Of a stretch of DNA of 64,000 nt, positions 51,691 through 62,075 are shown piece after piece. The notes under the pieces were generated by a model, which worked only from the letters and a program-made list of their open reading frames with translations, had not been told where the DNA came from and searched no databases. Both the position numbers and the translations under genes were made by a program. Numbering within the stretch: the stretch's first letter is position 1; each line of letters starts with the position of its first letter. Source of the DNA: Bombus terrestris (taxonomy: Eukaryota > Arthropoda > Insecta > Hymenoptera > Apidae); assembly GCF_910591885.1 (NCBI RefSeq), contig NC_063280.1, positions 620,001 to 684,000 of the forward strand, written 5' to 3'.

Positions 51691-52549
51691 CGATTTAGTG
51701 ACGCGTGTTATAACCTTTTTATGTTTTTCGCTTTTACGGATGATAGAAAATAAGTAGAGATAAGAGTATCGTTTTTGGATGTACTCTGAACGTGTGTTAC
51801 GATTTATCAAACATTCGATTCAAAACTCACCATCTCTTGTAATACGATAATTCAATTGGGAAACATCACGCTCAAATACGCATTTCTTTATGTGTTCAAA
51901 TTCCATATTTACTCCGATACAAGTTTCATAAACGATCATTTTCTCCAAACGAATACAGAAAGGAATCGATTTCGAACCTGTCTGGTCTATCAACTATTCT
52001 CAACATTAAACGAGACACTGAAAAGAAGAACAAAATTTCCTAAAACACGCGTACAAATAAAGGTTAGCGCGTTTTTTCTCTGTTTCACTCTATTTCACTC
52101 TATTCGTTGGTTTCCACGGAGCGACGGTTTCGTACCGTTGGAAAAATATTTGTCGACGCGGGTGCGCGTCTCCAATCCGGACAAATTTCGTGAATATTCG
52201 TGGTCGAATAAACGCTGGAAGTTTAAACGATGACGTTTCGAACAGCTCCGATCTCTCCAGCTCTCCCTTTCATCCCCTTTTTTCCAAAATCGAGCGTGAT
52301 CGCGTCGTTACACGCGTTCATTTTGTACAAATGAACGTTGCGCGGCTTCGCATGTAACGCGATTCACATTCGCTCATTAATTTTATTTCGACGTCGGTAA
52401 TTCGAACGGGACCTGCGTCGCAAATAGGTCTGTTCGCCATAACGTATCGATTAGCTATCGTTAAATCACGATGCGCGTCGTTTGATGAAGAAATATGATT
52501 ATAATAATGGCGCGTATAATCGACATTTATCTTTTGATTAATCGTATTT
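51691..52549. other. Non-coding stretch
   Basis: A + strand frame at 51856-52233 has no motif. TTTCACTCTA is tandemly duplicated at about 52083-52103. No gene is supported. Confidence 0.45.
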
Positions 52550-52580
52550 ATGGCTTCTATTTTTTCTTTCAGGTAAGTTC
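52550..52580 (+). other. Candidate recursive splice site (ratchet point)
   Basis: A polypyrimidine tract, TTCTATTTTTTCTTTCAG, is joined directly to GTAAGTTCC, with the junction at 52572|52573. Acceptor and donor are therefore fused with no exon between them. This is the layout of recursive splice sites that remove very long Drosophila introns in steps. A TTAAT branch-point-like motif lies about 35 bases upstream. Both halves are near consensus. It shares its strand with the donor at 1421. The signal is seen in sequence; its use in a transcript is inferred. Confidence 0.5.
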
Positions 52581-53829
52581 CTTGGAGATAATCATGCAAA
52601 TTGCTGCGATATAGGTTCAGGTATTTAAAATATTTTACTTTTAGATATACGGGCTTGGTAACTTAATTATATCTACTTTAATTTCTATTTTACGTCGTTT
52701 ATAATGACTTCATAAATCGCTCGTTTGTAAATTAGAACTAACGAGTCATTCATTGACTTTGCATTTTATATTAGACTAATGTCTTTTTAATACTTCTTTC
52801 ACTTTGATTTCTTAAACGTCTGACATACCGAACATTTCGCCTTTTGTATAATTACAGAAATTTTAGCACTGAATAAATTAATGAAGCACATGATATTTTA
52901 AAGTCAAATTTCACTAAAAATCACCCGATTATCCTATTCGACGGAATATATCGTAAAGAAACGATATTACATTCTCTAGAATTATTTTTAAACTTATGGA
53001 ATCTATCAAACATCCAAGCTCGAAGTAGTCGCAACTTAAATTCCCTCAAACGAATGCAATTCATCGTATAGCCTAAGTTTGAACGCATGAATGGCAGTGC
53101 TTCCTATTTCCCGTTGGTTCTTCTTCGAAAGTCAATCCCACGATATTTCTTGTATCTGTTTACGAACGATTCTCGAATCTATCGGATTCCAGATTACCGA
53201 GGGTACTTTCGTCCTACAGAAAACAACGGGATGAATAGAATTCATAGATTCCGATGGGTTGGTGAGGAAGAGGTTATACACGAGTGACTCGTGAATATTT
53301 GAGAAGGGCCGCGTTACAAGTTCCTTGAAATCGCGATACACAGCATCATCCGGGTAAGAGGTCCTTAGACCGTTGTCGAACGAATCGTCGCGTTCGAACG
53401 AAGTCGAGTGTATGCCTCGATGCATTATGCAACCGAGCAGAGTTGCCGATAGCGATGGAGATTTCTGGCCGCGACTTAAGTCTAAATTATCTACCCGTCA
53501 TAGAAACGCGGAAGCTTTGGATATCTATCGACGTCAATTACTCGTCCATCTTCTAATTTTCGTCGAGTGCTTTGTTCTTAGTTGTTATTAACTCCACTTT
53601 TTCTACTTTCTTAACTTCGCTACGTAAGGGTGCGATTAGCGTTCGATTCTTAAGAACTGTCTTGCTTTCGTAAGCTCATTTACGATAAGAAGACAGCATA
53701 AACAATAGCAAATTTTCAACTTAAAGAGAAAAGGAAAAGAATATACATGTCGAACATGTAGATACTTTCTTCATTTTTCGAAGTCGATGTAGAAACAATA
53801 GGTATTCGTAATATCATCATTTGTCTCTA
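52581..53829. other. AT-rich non-coding stretch
   Basis: Short frames at 53087-53591 have no motif. No gene or repeat is supported. Confidence 0.45.
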
Positions 53830-54480
53830 CTTTTCAATCTATGGAGTTGATGAATGTAGCTTCTGAATCGATCATCTTGCATGTTCTGGTTGTCGTTGGA
53901 CAAAAGTCTTTCATATTCCTATTTTTTGATTGATATTCGGTTTTTCGTAAGATACTCAAAGAAGCAAAACATCGTATGTACTTGGTGATTATAAATAACA
54001 CTGTCGTTACGAAACGAAGTACAATTTTTGTTAACGAAATACTTTCCGTATAACAATTCCGAACGATTCCACTGAAAAGACAAATACGGACGTTGAAGGA
54101 ACCGACGTTATGGATGCAAAGCTGTAAATCGATCGGGCAGATTGCTGCGACGAATGGGGGGAGTCTGAATGTCGGTGCAAAACAAAGGTCGCGTAAAAGC
54201 GTTGGCGTATAAAGCGCCGAAATGTGGAGGTTGCAGGCGGCGCTATTAAGGTAACATGCGGGGGCGTAACGATTATCATAACTGTAAATATTTGTCGGGT
54301 CTCCGTAGCGACAACGGCACGGTAGCTGACGATACATCGTTGCGTTTGCAACGGTGGCGGCGTTTCGCTGCACCACGCCGTTTACCGTCGTAATCTTTCG
54401 TTGCTCCGACCGTCTGTCTCTTTCTTTTTCACTCTTCCGCTCGCGGTAAGTCTACGTCCCAGTGGGACCGACGACGACGC
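53830..54480. promoter_or_regulatory. Regulatory-looking block, with long but unconvincing minus-strand frame
   Basis: CpG-rich sequence at 54080-54480 contains GCTATTAAGG and GATTATCATAAC cores. A 180-codon minus-strand frame covers 53834-54376, but its half in AT-rich DNA has a random texture, and an overlapping frame of 106 codons occupies much of the same sequence. I treat the block as non-coding. Confidence 0.2.
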
Positions 54481-56384
54481 GCAACGGGATCGTTGAGCAA
54501 AAAGGAACGAGATCGCGCGTTCCGAAAAGGTAAAGAAAGAGAACACATTCAGAGTGAAGAAACATCGAGGGGAAGGATAGAGGAAGAAAGGGCGAGAAAA
54601 GAGAAGAAGACAGAAGGATAAGAGGAGAGACATGGAGAAGGAGAATGGACCGACAGATACGTGGCTGCATACCACCTCGAAATCCTCTCTCCGGTATTTT
54701 CGCTGACGTTCTAGCAGCGGATAGAAAACGAAGACATTGAAGTCTCGATGAGGATGCTGCGTTATTGATACGACAAAAGAGAGACAATGTCGTCGTTATT
54801 GAAACACATTGATTGATATATATAGTGAAAGTTGAAGTGCAAAAAAAACATTGATTCTTTAAATGCGTATATTTTCATAAATGCCTCCAAACGCAAGGAA
54901 ATGATCGCCGATCATTAATGACAAACGTGAATCACGCGAAATTTTCATTTCGTCGTTTATTGATGACAGGTTTATTTAAAGATTTAAAGCATGCTCCGAC
55001 GTTTTCCCTCGAAATGAATACACATTTACAGCCAGCCTAATTACATTAAAACTACCTTCTGATTGGCTTTGGTCGCCAAAAAAAGTATAAGAAACATTTA
55101 CTTAACCGAACGAACGTGACGAGTATGGAAGTAATTCTTTGTGATAAGAAAGCTACTATTTCCTGCATAATCGATAACAGGAAGCGGAGAACTAAAGGAA
55201 GAGCAGATATCGCGAAAGGGACGAATAGGAATGTTTAGTCGCACCAGACAGGTAAAATATCGATTTTGCATACGGATGCACGCGCGCGAAGCGTGTCGTC
55301 CGTTGAAAATCCGACGATTAATTGCCCGTACATAGCGCCATAATTCGGCTCCGTTTCGTATTTGCACCGATCTCGGGGAAAAACGTTGGCGATTCGAGCG
55401 CAAACAGTCACGGTCTGGATTTTCGGCCAATGTGGAGGTCGCTTTCGATTTTGTCACCAGGTCTCTCGCGAATGGAATCGGTACTCCCGATCTCATTCTG
55501 TGACGTGTTACGTTTTTGCGCCGGTCCATCAATTCGAATTCGTTCGATCGTCGTCGTTGTCTCGTCAGCGCGATCGTTGTCGCGCTGGAAACCAACGCGA
55601 CAGATGTTCGATACGCGAATGCGTTCCCTGATCGACTGCTTGTTGATTCCGGAAGTTTTTCGGGATATCGAAGAAATGTTTCATACGAATTGTCAAATTT
55701 TCAGTTACCAGTGGTTTCGGCCTGTAGTGGTTGTTTGTTATACGTAGAGTGGAACTCGATTTATTCGAAATATATTTATCGGGAGGAAATTTTGGTTTCC
55801 AGTCAAGCTGTTTACTAGTTCGTTCGTGGAAGCTTTCATAAATGGGAATTTATAGGTTAAAAAAGCCAAATCAATGTTAATTAATTTGATCGATTTTAAC
55901 GTTTGCAAATGTATTCGACTGTGAGTCATGAGACACTTACTAATTTGAAACGTAGGTTTTAATGAAATTAATCAATAAAATTGATAATCAGGCCTTTAAA
56001 ATTACAGTACAATAAAAGTACATTATAGATTTCCTTGTAATGGTTAATACGTATTAACTTCATTTTAGTATCTGCTATACTAACTCTATTAAATATCGTG
56101 TGACTTATCGACGATAAACGTGACGTAATTTATCCTTAACAGAAATGAAATGACACATGTAAAAATAGGAGATTCCTAAACAAAGAAATCATTATGCAGT
56201 GGTGTGACAATGAGTAACGGCTGGATCTACGTATTCAAACGCGAACTCATAGGTATTACATGAATGAAGTCATACGTCGCATCAGTAGAATTAGTCTACT
56301 TCCATCGGAGGAGGTCCGGATATATACGCTGTTTCTATTGTAAACGTTTATGAAGTGCTGTTATATGTATTTTTCTGCTGCACA
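54481..56384. other. Non-coding stretch with CpG-rich patches
   Basis: A patch at 55190-55690 is open on both strands (165 codons minus, 141 plus) and has no domain. The rest is AT-rich. No gene is supported. Confidence 0.4.
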
Positions 56385-56420
56385 TTAGTGCACATGTTTC
56401 GTAGCTTCAGGTAAGTTGAT
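56385..56420 (+). other. Consensus splice donor with possible 22-nt micro-exon
   Basis: CTTCAG|GTAAGTTG gives a consensus donor at 56410|56411. An acceptor-like TTTTTCTGCTGCACATTAG ends 22 bases earlier, at 56388. The enclosed 22 bases hold an ATG and a TAG, so coding use is unlikely. It may instead be a weak recursive site, a non-coding exon edge, or chance. Confidence 0.22.
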
Positions 56421-56846
56421 CGGTAACTTTTCCTATGAATGATTTTCCATGAAAGATGTCAATTACTTTCTCAAGATACAATTTATATTTTAATCCACAA
56501 GTAGCACGCAATGGAATACGAAAGTCCATATTGAATCGCGATGCAACCCTGGGTGGCTTTGTGGTTTTATTATAGCTATACAGGACTCTCTCTCGCCTCT
56601 ATCGAACGGGAGTTTTTCGCGAACGCTGTTAAAAATAGCTGCAGCGCACGGTGGACGCGTAATGCCACGGCGACGGATTGAATTACGCTGCCCCCGCAAA
56701 ATTTCGTGTCGCATTCAACGTCATAATTTCGCCTCTGCTTGTTTGCTGTTCTTTTGTTCTTTTCGATTCGGGTTCGATCGACCTGGGCATGGAAAAGCTG
56801 TGCTTTTTTTCTCCTCTTCGCCGTTCCCTTTTCCCTCCATTTCCAG
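56421..56846. promoter_or_regulatory. Regulatory-looking block upstream of exon candidate
   Basis: From 56560 the sequence becomes CpG-rich, with CGTAATGCC and CATAATTTCG cores. From about 56806 it becomes a pyrimidine-rich tract leading into the acceptor described next. Confidence 0.18.
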
Positions 56847-57021
56847 TATTTTTGCCCCTCGCCACCGTGTTGCTTCGATTAATAATAGAGTGGAGGAAGC
56901 GAACGGGAGCTCGATCCCTCGGCTGCGAATAATGAAAGTTTCGTCTGCTTTGGGTTTTTCTTTCTCTCTTTTATTCCATGGCCGGTTCCTTTGTTGGAGC
57001 GCGCGCGCACGATCAGCCGAG
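56847..57021 (+). other. Exon candidate with signal-peptide-like start
   Basis: A long pyrimidine tract ends in TTTCCAG at 56846, and CCGAG|GTGAGGAA gives a good donor at 57021|57022, enclosing 175 bases. Within them an ATG at 56932 opens MKVSSALGFSFSLLFHGRFL and continues to the donor in an open frame. A short basic start followed by a hydrophobic run resembles a signal peptide. It would be an exon carrying a start codon and secretion signal, with the rest of the protein outside the recognised sequence. Several stop-free frames run here because of composition, so coding is unproven. Confidence 0.15.
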
Positions 57022-58306
57022 GTGAGGAATCTCGAGACGTTCTTTCGCTCGAAACAAAAAGGCAAGAACGAGCGGAACCCGGCCGGTGGGCGTAGCGAAA
57101 GCTAGAATAAATTTGCCCAGGGATCTGGTGTGTAACAACGAAGAGCTTTCGTCTGTGATTCGACGCGAGACCCGCTTTTCGACGTTCCTGTCCCTCCTTC
57201 GCCCATTCGTGGCCTATTCGTCGATATAAATCGATCATGAGAATGGTCGATTCGTTGGTAAAAACGCGACAGGAAACAGGGCGCCTGAATGCGTTCTATC
57301 GTTTCTTCTTGTCAAGCGACACCGAGTATCGTTGTTTGGTTTTTCTTTCTACTGTTGTCGAGTCACAAGACTTGTCAGTAACTTCGAGAAGCAGCGATAT
57401 TATGTTAGACAAGGCTGAGAATAGTTTACGAACAATTGGAAACGTGACTTCTAACAGGATTGTGAATATTTGTAACGTAAAATTGAGGATCTGTCTAGGA
57501 AAGAGTTTTGTTGGTTTGATAATTCTGATTTTATAATATTAGCTCGGTTTGAATTGACAATTCCATTTAATGGTTCTTATGGCACGACACGCCCTAATCC
57601 TTAAGAAATTGACTAAATTGTTAGAATTTTTCTGGCGCTACTGAGATATATTGAGATATAAGATCTCGTTATAAGTGGTACTATACACAACATATCTACA
57701 TATGTATTTTAATCTTATTTGTTATATAAAAGTGTTAACGAACATTATTCTCCTTATGCAAATTTCACAATAATTCATCTATTTGACTAAAAAGTACGTT
57801 CGAGAGCTATGTACATTCGTATCTATGTAAACCTATGTATATTTACTATAGATCTGTAGGTTATATTTTCAGCAAGTTCCTCGATTGGTTTGATAAAACT
57901 CAGGGAAAATTATGCGAGGCGACGATCAGAGTATTTGAAGAGCGTTATCAGAGTCTCGAGGAGCATCCACGAAGTTCTCGTAAATGAGTCGCGAAAACTT
58001 GTCGGTGTAACCTGCTAAGCAACGTTCAGGATGTTTCCCGAAAGACCACTCGGTCTGGGAACTCTGAGAAGTTGAAATTCTAGTCTTTTTAGCAATAGCA
58101 AGCGGCTAGTGAAACGTGGAGTACTTCTCTTTTAAGTAGCCTGCCTTTGGAAGTCGTACTTACACCGAGCTCGTTACACACTTTGGAACTTAACCTTCCA
58201 TTCGCTCCAACTTTCGAAAAAATCAATGAACAGAATATTCTTTGTGCCTTTTACTAGAACGGTTATCAGTGCTATATTTCTTGCACTTGTTGCCAATATC
58301 GACAAA
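57022..58306. other. Non-coding stretch
   Basis: CpG-rich to about 57240, then AT-rich. The frame at 57237-57536 has no motif. No gene is supported. Confidence 0.45.
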
Positions 58307-58523
58307 TTAACCCTCTGCCTTATAACTCGATAGTAGCTACTTAAAGTACAGTTTACTGTTACACGACATATTCGTATATGGTATTAGAATAATTACATAT
58401 TATTTACATTTAAGAATTTTCAATCTGACGAGTTGAAACTGAAGTTTTGCAGTCCAATTGAACTTCGTTGACAATCTACCTTTAGACACGATAGTTGCTC
58501 GATGTTACGTGGCAAGGGGTTAA
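58307..58523. mobile_element. Short TTAA-flanked (piggyBac-like) MITE
   Basis: TTAA at 58307-58310 and at 58520-58523 flank a 209-bp body. The ends are inverted copies: CCCTCTGCCTTATAACTCGA from the left and CCCCTTGCCACGTAACATCG read inward from the right, sharing GCC, TAAC and CGA blocks in order. There is no coding capacity. A further TTAACCTCTTGC about 60 bp downstream (near 58579) looks like an orphan end of a similar element. Confidence 0.65.
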
Positions 58524-58999
58524 TTCCAAAATGCTAAACACATCAAAACATCCCTGCACCAGGGATTCAGTTTTCTACTTAACCTCTTGCAAAGCATACG
58601 GTACAGTAAAATCCTGCTGGAATAAAATAAGTTGTAATAACTGTTTTAATACTTAAATTTTACAAATAACTGAATAACTTTGGTTTCGTATGGAAAGAAA
58701 TCTTTCATTTTCAACTACTTCGTTCATATTAACATATAGAAACATCTCAAACGGAAACAAAATTAATTTAAATGATATTATAGCAATTTACCAATTTTTC
58801 TTACAAAGAACTGTCTCCAAATTCTCGTGTTAATGATCGCTTATTTTAAATTGTACACAGAGAAATAATAACTTTTGAATAAAAATGTAACGGGTTCCTA
58901 ATCTCTATCACGAAAAATCATCGCCAAACATTTCAATAATCCATAGCTGTATTAATCAGATTTCACATTCGACTCGAACGATGTAATATCGATCTTGTT
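58524..58999. other. AT-rich non-coding stretch
   Basis: Nothing beyond the orphan TTAACCTCTTGC end near 58579. Confidence 0.45.
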
Positions 59000-59570
59000 T
59001 TCCATTGCATGATTATTGGCCTAGAATGAGCACTCGGTCGCTCGACGTGGATGTTCGGCGAGGATCTTGGACGGGGATCTTCGACGAGGATTTTCAACGA
59101 AACTCCAACGGCTGCGCTGTCGTTCACCTTATTACCCAGTGCTTTAATAACGCGGCCGTTTTCGCCATTGTGTCGGGCCATTGTTTCCCGCGAAACGGCG
59201 GCTTCCATGCGATCGCAGTTGCATAACGAGTACCGGCGATTCACGACTTCGCCACCCCCGCAGCCCGGACCCGTCTCGATGGATTGTTGTCCGGGAGACT
59301 ACCAATTACCGGCGAGTTTCCTCTCATCTGGCTCGATCGATAGCTTTTTGTCTCGGGAATTCGTCGAGTTGCGTTTCCCCCCTGGTGGCCAGCCGCGCCG
59401 GTATGCGCCAATCCATAAATTTGCGAAATGACGAACGCCCGGCTAGCATTGCCTCGACTTTTATCGCTTGGTTCCGCGTCGCTTCGAGTTTATTTCCGTG
59501 CTCTGTATGGCGATTTGTTACGTTCCAGGTTGCAGAAGTCTCGTTGAAACGGAAAAGGTCGAATGGTCCA
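59000..59570. promoter_or_regulatory. CpG-dense block containing a four-unit 13-bp tandem repeat
   Basis: Four consecutive 13-bp units fill 59043-59094 exactly: CGACGTGGATGTT, CGGCGAGGATCTT, GGACGGGGATCTT, CGACGAGGATTTT. A unit length that is not a multiple of three argues against coding. Downstream sequence has intact ATAAATTTGCG and CCAATTACCG cores. A 189-codon + strand frame and other overlapping frames have no domain. It may be an enhancer with repeated sites. Confidence 0.3.
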
Positions 59571-59616
59571 GTGGAGAGTATTGTTTTTTCGTTTTGGTTT
59601 TCGAGAGGGATGTATT

Positions 59617-59985
59617 TTAACACTAGAACTAGCAGAATGCCTCATAAATTTCTAACACCTCATAGAAATTTCATAGATTTACCACCGTTCATTTTGGATT
59701 GGCGATTTCAATGGGTTTCTCCTTTTCTTTTTAAATATACATATGGATAAAAGCTGGTTTTCCTTTTTACATTATACATTTTTTCATTTTGATTTTTGGG
59801 AATTTCATGCTGTACTTTAGTCATTGACACTTAGAGCATTAAAGATTCCGGATATCTCTCTTCTTCCTACTTCGTTCAAAATAATTGTCAAAATCTCATT
59901 CCTTTATTTGATTTTTTTATATACTTTTCATTAAATTTCTTTGGTGCTAGTTTTACAGTTCAGCCATAGATAGTTCTAACGTTAA
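59617..59985. mobile_element. TTAA-flanked (piggyBac-like) MITE
   Basis: TTAA lies at 59617-59620 and 59982-59985. The left end continues CACTAGAACTA and the right end read inward is CGTTAGAACTA, so the shared core TAGAACTA sits at the same distance from both TTAA sites. The 361-bp body is A/T-rich without coding capacity. The ends differ from the two other TTAA elements in the window, so it is a separate family. Confidence 0.68.
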
Positions 59986-61289
59986 ATCTTTTCAAGCATC
60001 TTTTTTCCTTTATTCGGAATAATTGACTTTCGACCTCGTATATTTCTGTCGCTTTTGTCGGAGGCGTTGGCTGAATTAGACTTTTAGAGTCCGACTATAC
60101 CTTTCCAGGCACCGATAATGCCCGTTATATTCCACTAAATATTATCGTTATAAAATATTACGCTAATAACTCAGGCAAATAATAGGTTTCAAGATAGATA
60201 TATGTAATTATATGGGGCAACAAAGGTTAAAAATAAATTTGTCTGGACTTATTGGGACGCAAGACGTTAAAGCGCAGACAAGCAGAACGATATTTGAGGC
60301 TGAAAAACCATCAATTTTATTTAATACCAGTATTCCCTGTCGATTAATTTTTTTGCTGGGAATATGCTTCTACTGAGTAGACGAGTCCTCTTGAACCGTA
60401 TAATACCCGAAGATTTTTAATGATTTCATCTTGAATAGACTGGAGCATTGGTCGCAACCTTAGTCAGGGTTTCTCTTGTTCTCTCGAGCGCGACAAGGAG
60501 AAGGGAGTACAATTAAGCTGTGTAATTTATGCGACGGTATTGTCGCTTTGATCGACGCTTAATGAGACGCTGTAGCTATAGAACCAACGTCTAAACTTAG
60601 ATTTGGGTCGTCGGTTTTATTGGCGCGATTGAACTTGAACGTGTTCTCGATTTGAGAATCTACCCTTACCAACCATTCGACAAACGATCATTAATTCATG
60701 GAAATGTTCGTGACACTGGCAGTTTTTACTATTAAGAATAGTATTATATGCACTTTATATTTAAGATTTATAAAGTTTATAAAGATTAATGAACAGAATG
60801 AACGACCGTAGTCTTCGCGTCATTGCAAAGAAGCTAATTTTCAAAGTATTATACCAATGAAACTCGAATTATCGTTAGGAATTATCGATCAACAAGCGAA
60901 GTGGCAGATATTATTTGCACTTGTGCCGCGATAAAGTACCACAATATCGGAAATCGATCGCGATTAACGTTTCGCTTGGAACGTATTATAGATCTTAAAT
61001 AAGTAATTTTTTTTTTTTTTTTACAAATATGAATAAAAAATGGCAATCATTTGCAGTAAAAGTTATCTACGAATCTCTCCGTTAATTTCGTCGATTTCCA
61101 AAAAGTCTTACAAATCAAAATTATCAAAGTTATAACATGCATCCACTAGAAGCCTTGTGTTTTAACTTTGTTAACATTTCTATATTTCCAGTTCTTCTTT
61201 ATTATATTATATTACTTTCCTTCTCTATGTATTATATTACTTTGGAAACTTTAAACATTCTGAAGTATTGAGATTTCAAATTGCTGTCC
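59986..61289. other. Non-coding stretch
   Basis: A CpG-richer patch lies at 60480-60680. A T16 run lies at 61007-61022. Further TTAA motifs after GGCAACAAAGG (60229) and GCAAGACG (60276) look like transposon ends but have no partner that I could find. Confidence 0.4.
61007..61022. repeat. Poly-T run (16)
   Basis: Uninterrupted T homopolymer following AAGTAA. Confidence 0.9.
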
Positions 61290-61870
61290 ACACAAGGGTT
61301 AACCGGCATCTTAGCCGCGTTTCCAGCTGACAGCGATATCTTCTCGAAAACGTTGAAGAATGAGAAGCGCGTCGTAAGAAATAACAAAATGCCTGGTTGG
61401 CGAACGCAGCGACGGGCTGGCCGTAACGGACATCTAATGGAAGCCAGCACCGAGAAAATTAATACGGACGGGTACAATAAGTAAGAGTTTGCTCGACGTT
61501 TCAATCTTTCACGGGGTAGAGGGTTCCGCACGGAGGATAGAGAACTGCCGTCGGCGACGCTCGATGTCCGACGAAAAGCGCGGACTTAACGTACTTTTCT
61601 CCCCCGTTATCTCGCTGCCGACAACGGGAACATGAAAATAATCTCATTCGCTATTCACGCGCGAGCGCGAACGCGAGCGCGCACTCTTCGTTCCATTGAC
61701 TCGTCGACGCGAGAGCACGTTGATGAAACTCGGCGAGAGGCGAAGGAGAGGAGAGATTGTAACTGCGCGTGCACGCGGAAGAGATCGTTTATTACTCGAA
61801 GCTTTTCAGTTCACTGCTTCGTCGACTGGCTGTTGATTGTGGCATCTGTTTCTAACGCCTTTTAGAATCT
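61290..61870. promoter_or_regulatory. CpG-dense island with GCGAGCGCGA repeats
   Basis: CpG-rich island; 61658-61681 is an imperfect tandem of GCGAGCGC-type units. Frames at 61281-61484 and 61632-61865 have no domain. A regulatory or untranslated exon is possible. Confidence 0.2.
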
Positions 61871-61890
61871 AACGTGGATTTGGAGTTGAT

Positions 61891-62075
61891 TTTTTGTTTT
61901 TTCAGTTTTCCGATGGGTAACTGATTTATTCGATTTGTTTCTTGAGATAGTCAAAGAATTGATAAGATCAAGTATTCATTTTATTTGTTTTTTTTTTTTT
62001 ACTTTTCCGAAGGGTCGATCAGATTGATATTTATTTTATTTGTTTCTTGAATCCTCCTGAAGAATTGATATTTAG
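61891..62075. repeat. Diverged tandem duplication of about 100 bp
   Basis: Blocks recur in the same order with an offset of 97-106 bp. TTTTCCGA is at 61906 and 62003, ATTTGTTTCTTGA at 61933 and 62038, and AAGAATTGATA at 61954 and 62060. Each follows a T-rich run. The left copy contains TTTTTTCAG|TTTTCC, an acceptor-like site that the right copy has lost (T-run then AC). Confidence 0.7.

Noticed and set aside
53834..54376. 180-codon minus-strand frame
   Set aside because: Half lies in AT-rich sequence with random-looking composition, no domain was recognised, and an overlapping frame is also open.
55098..55595. 165-codon minus-strand frame
   Set aside because: Frames of similar length are open on the opposite strand, there is no motif, and the composition is that of a CpG-rich patch.
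59181..59750. 189-codon + strand frame
   Set aside because: It runs from the CpG-rich island into the TTAA MITE starting at 59617, so its last part would be transposon sequence. No domain.
60218..60279. Two TTAA motifs preceded by transposon-end-like sequence
   Set aside because: Neither has an inverted partner at a sensible distance.
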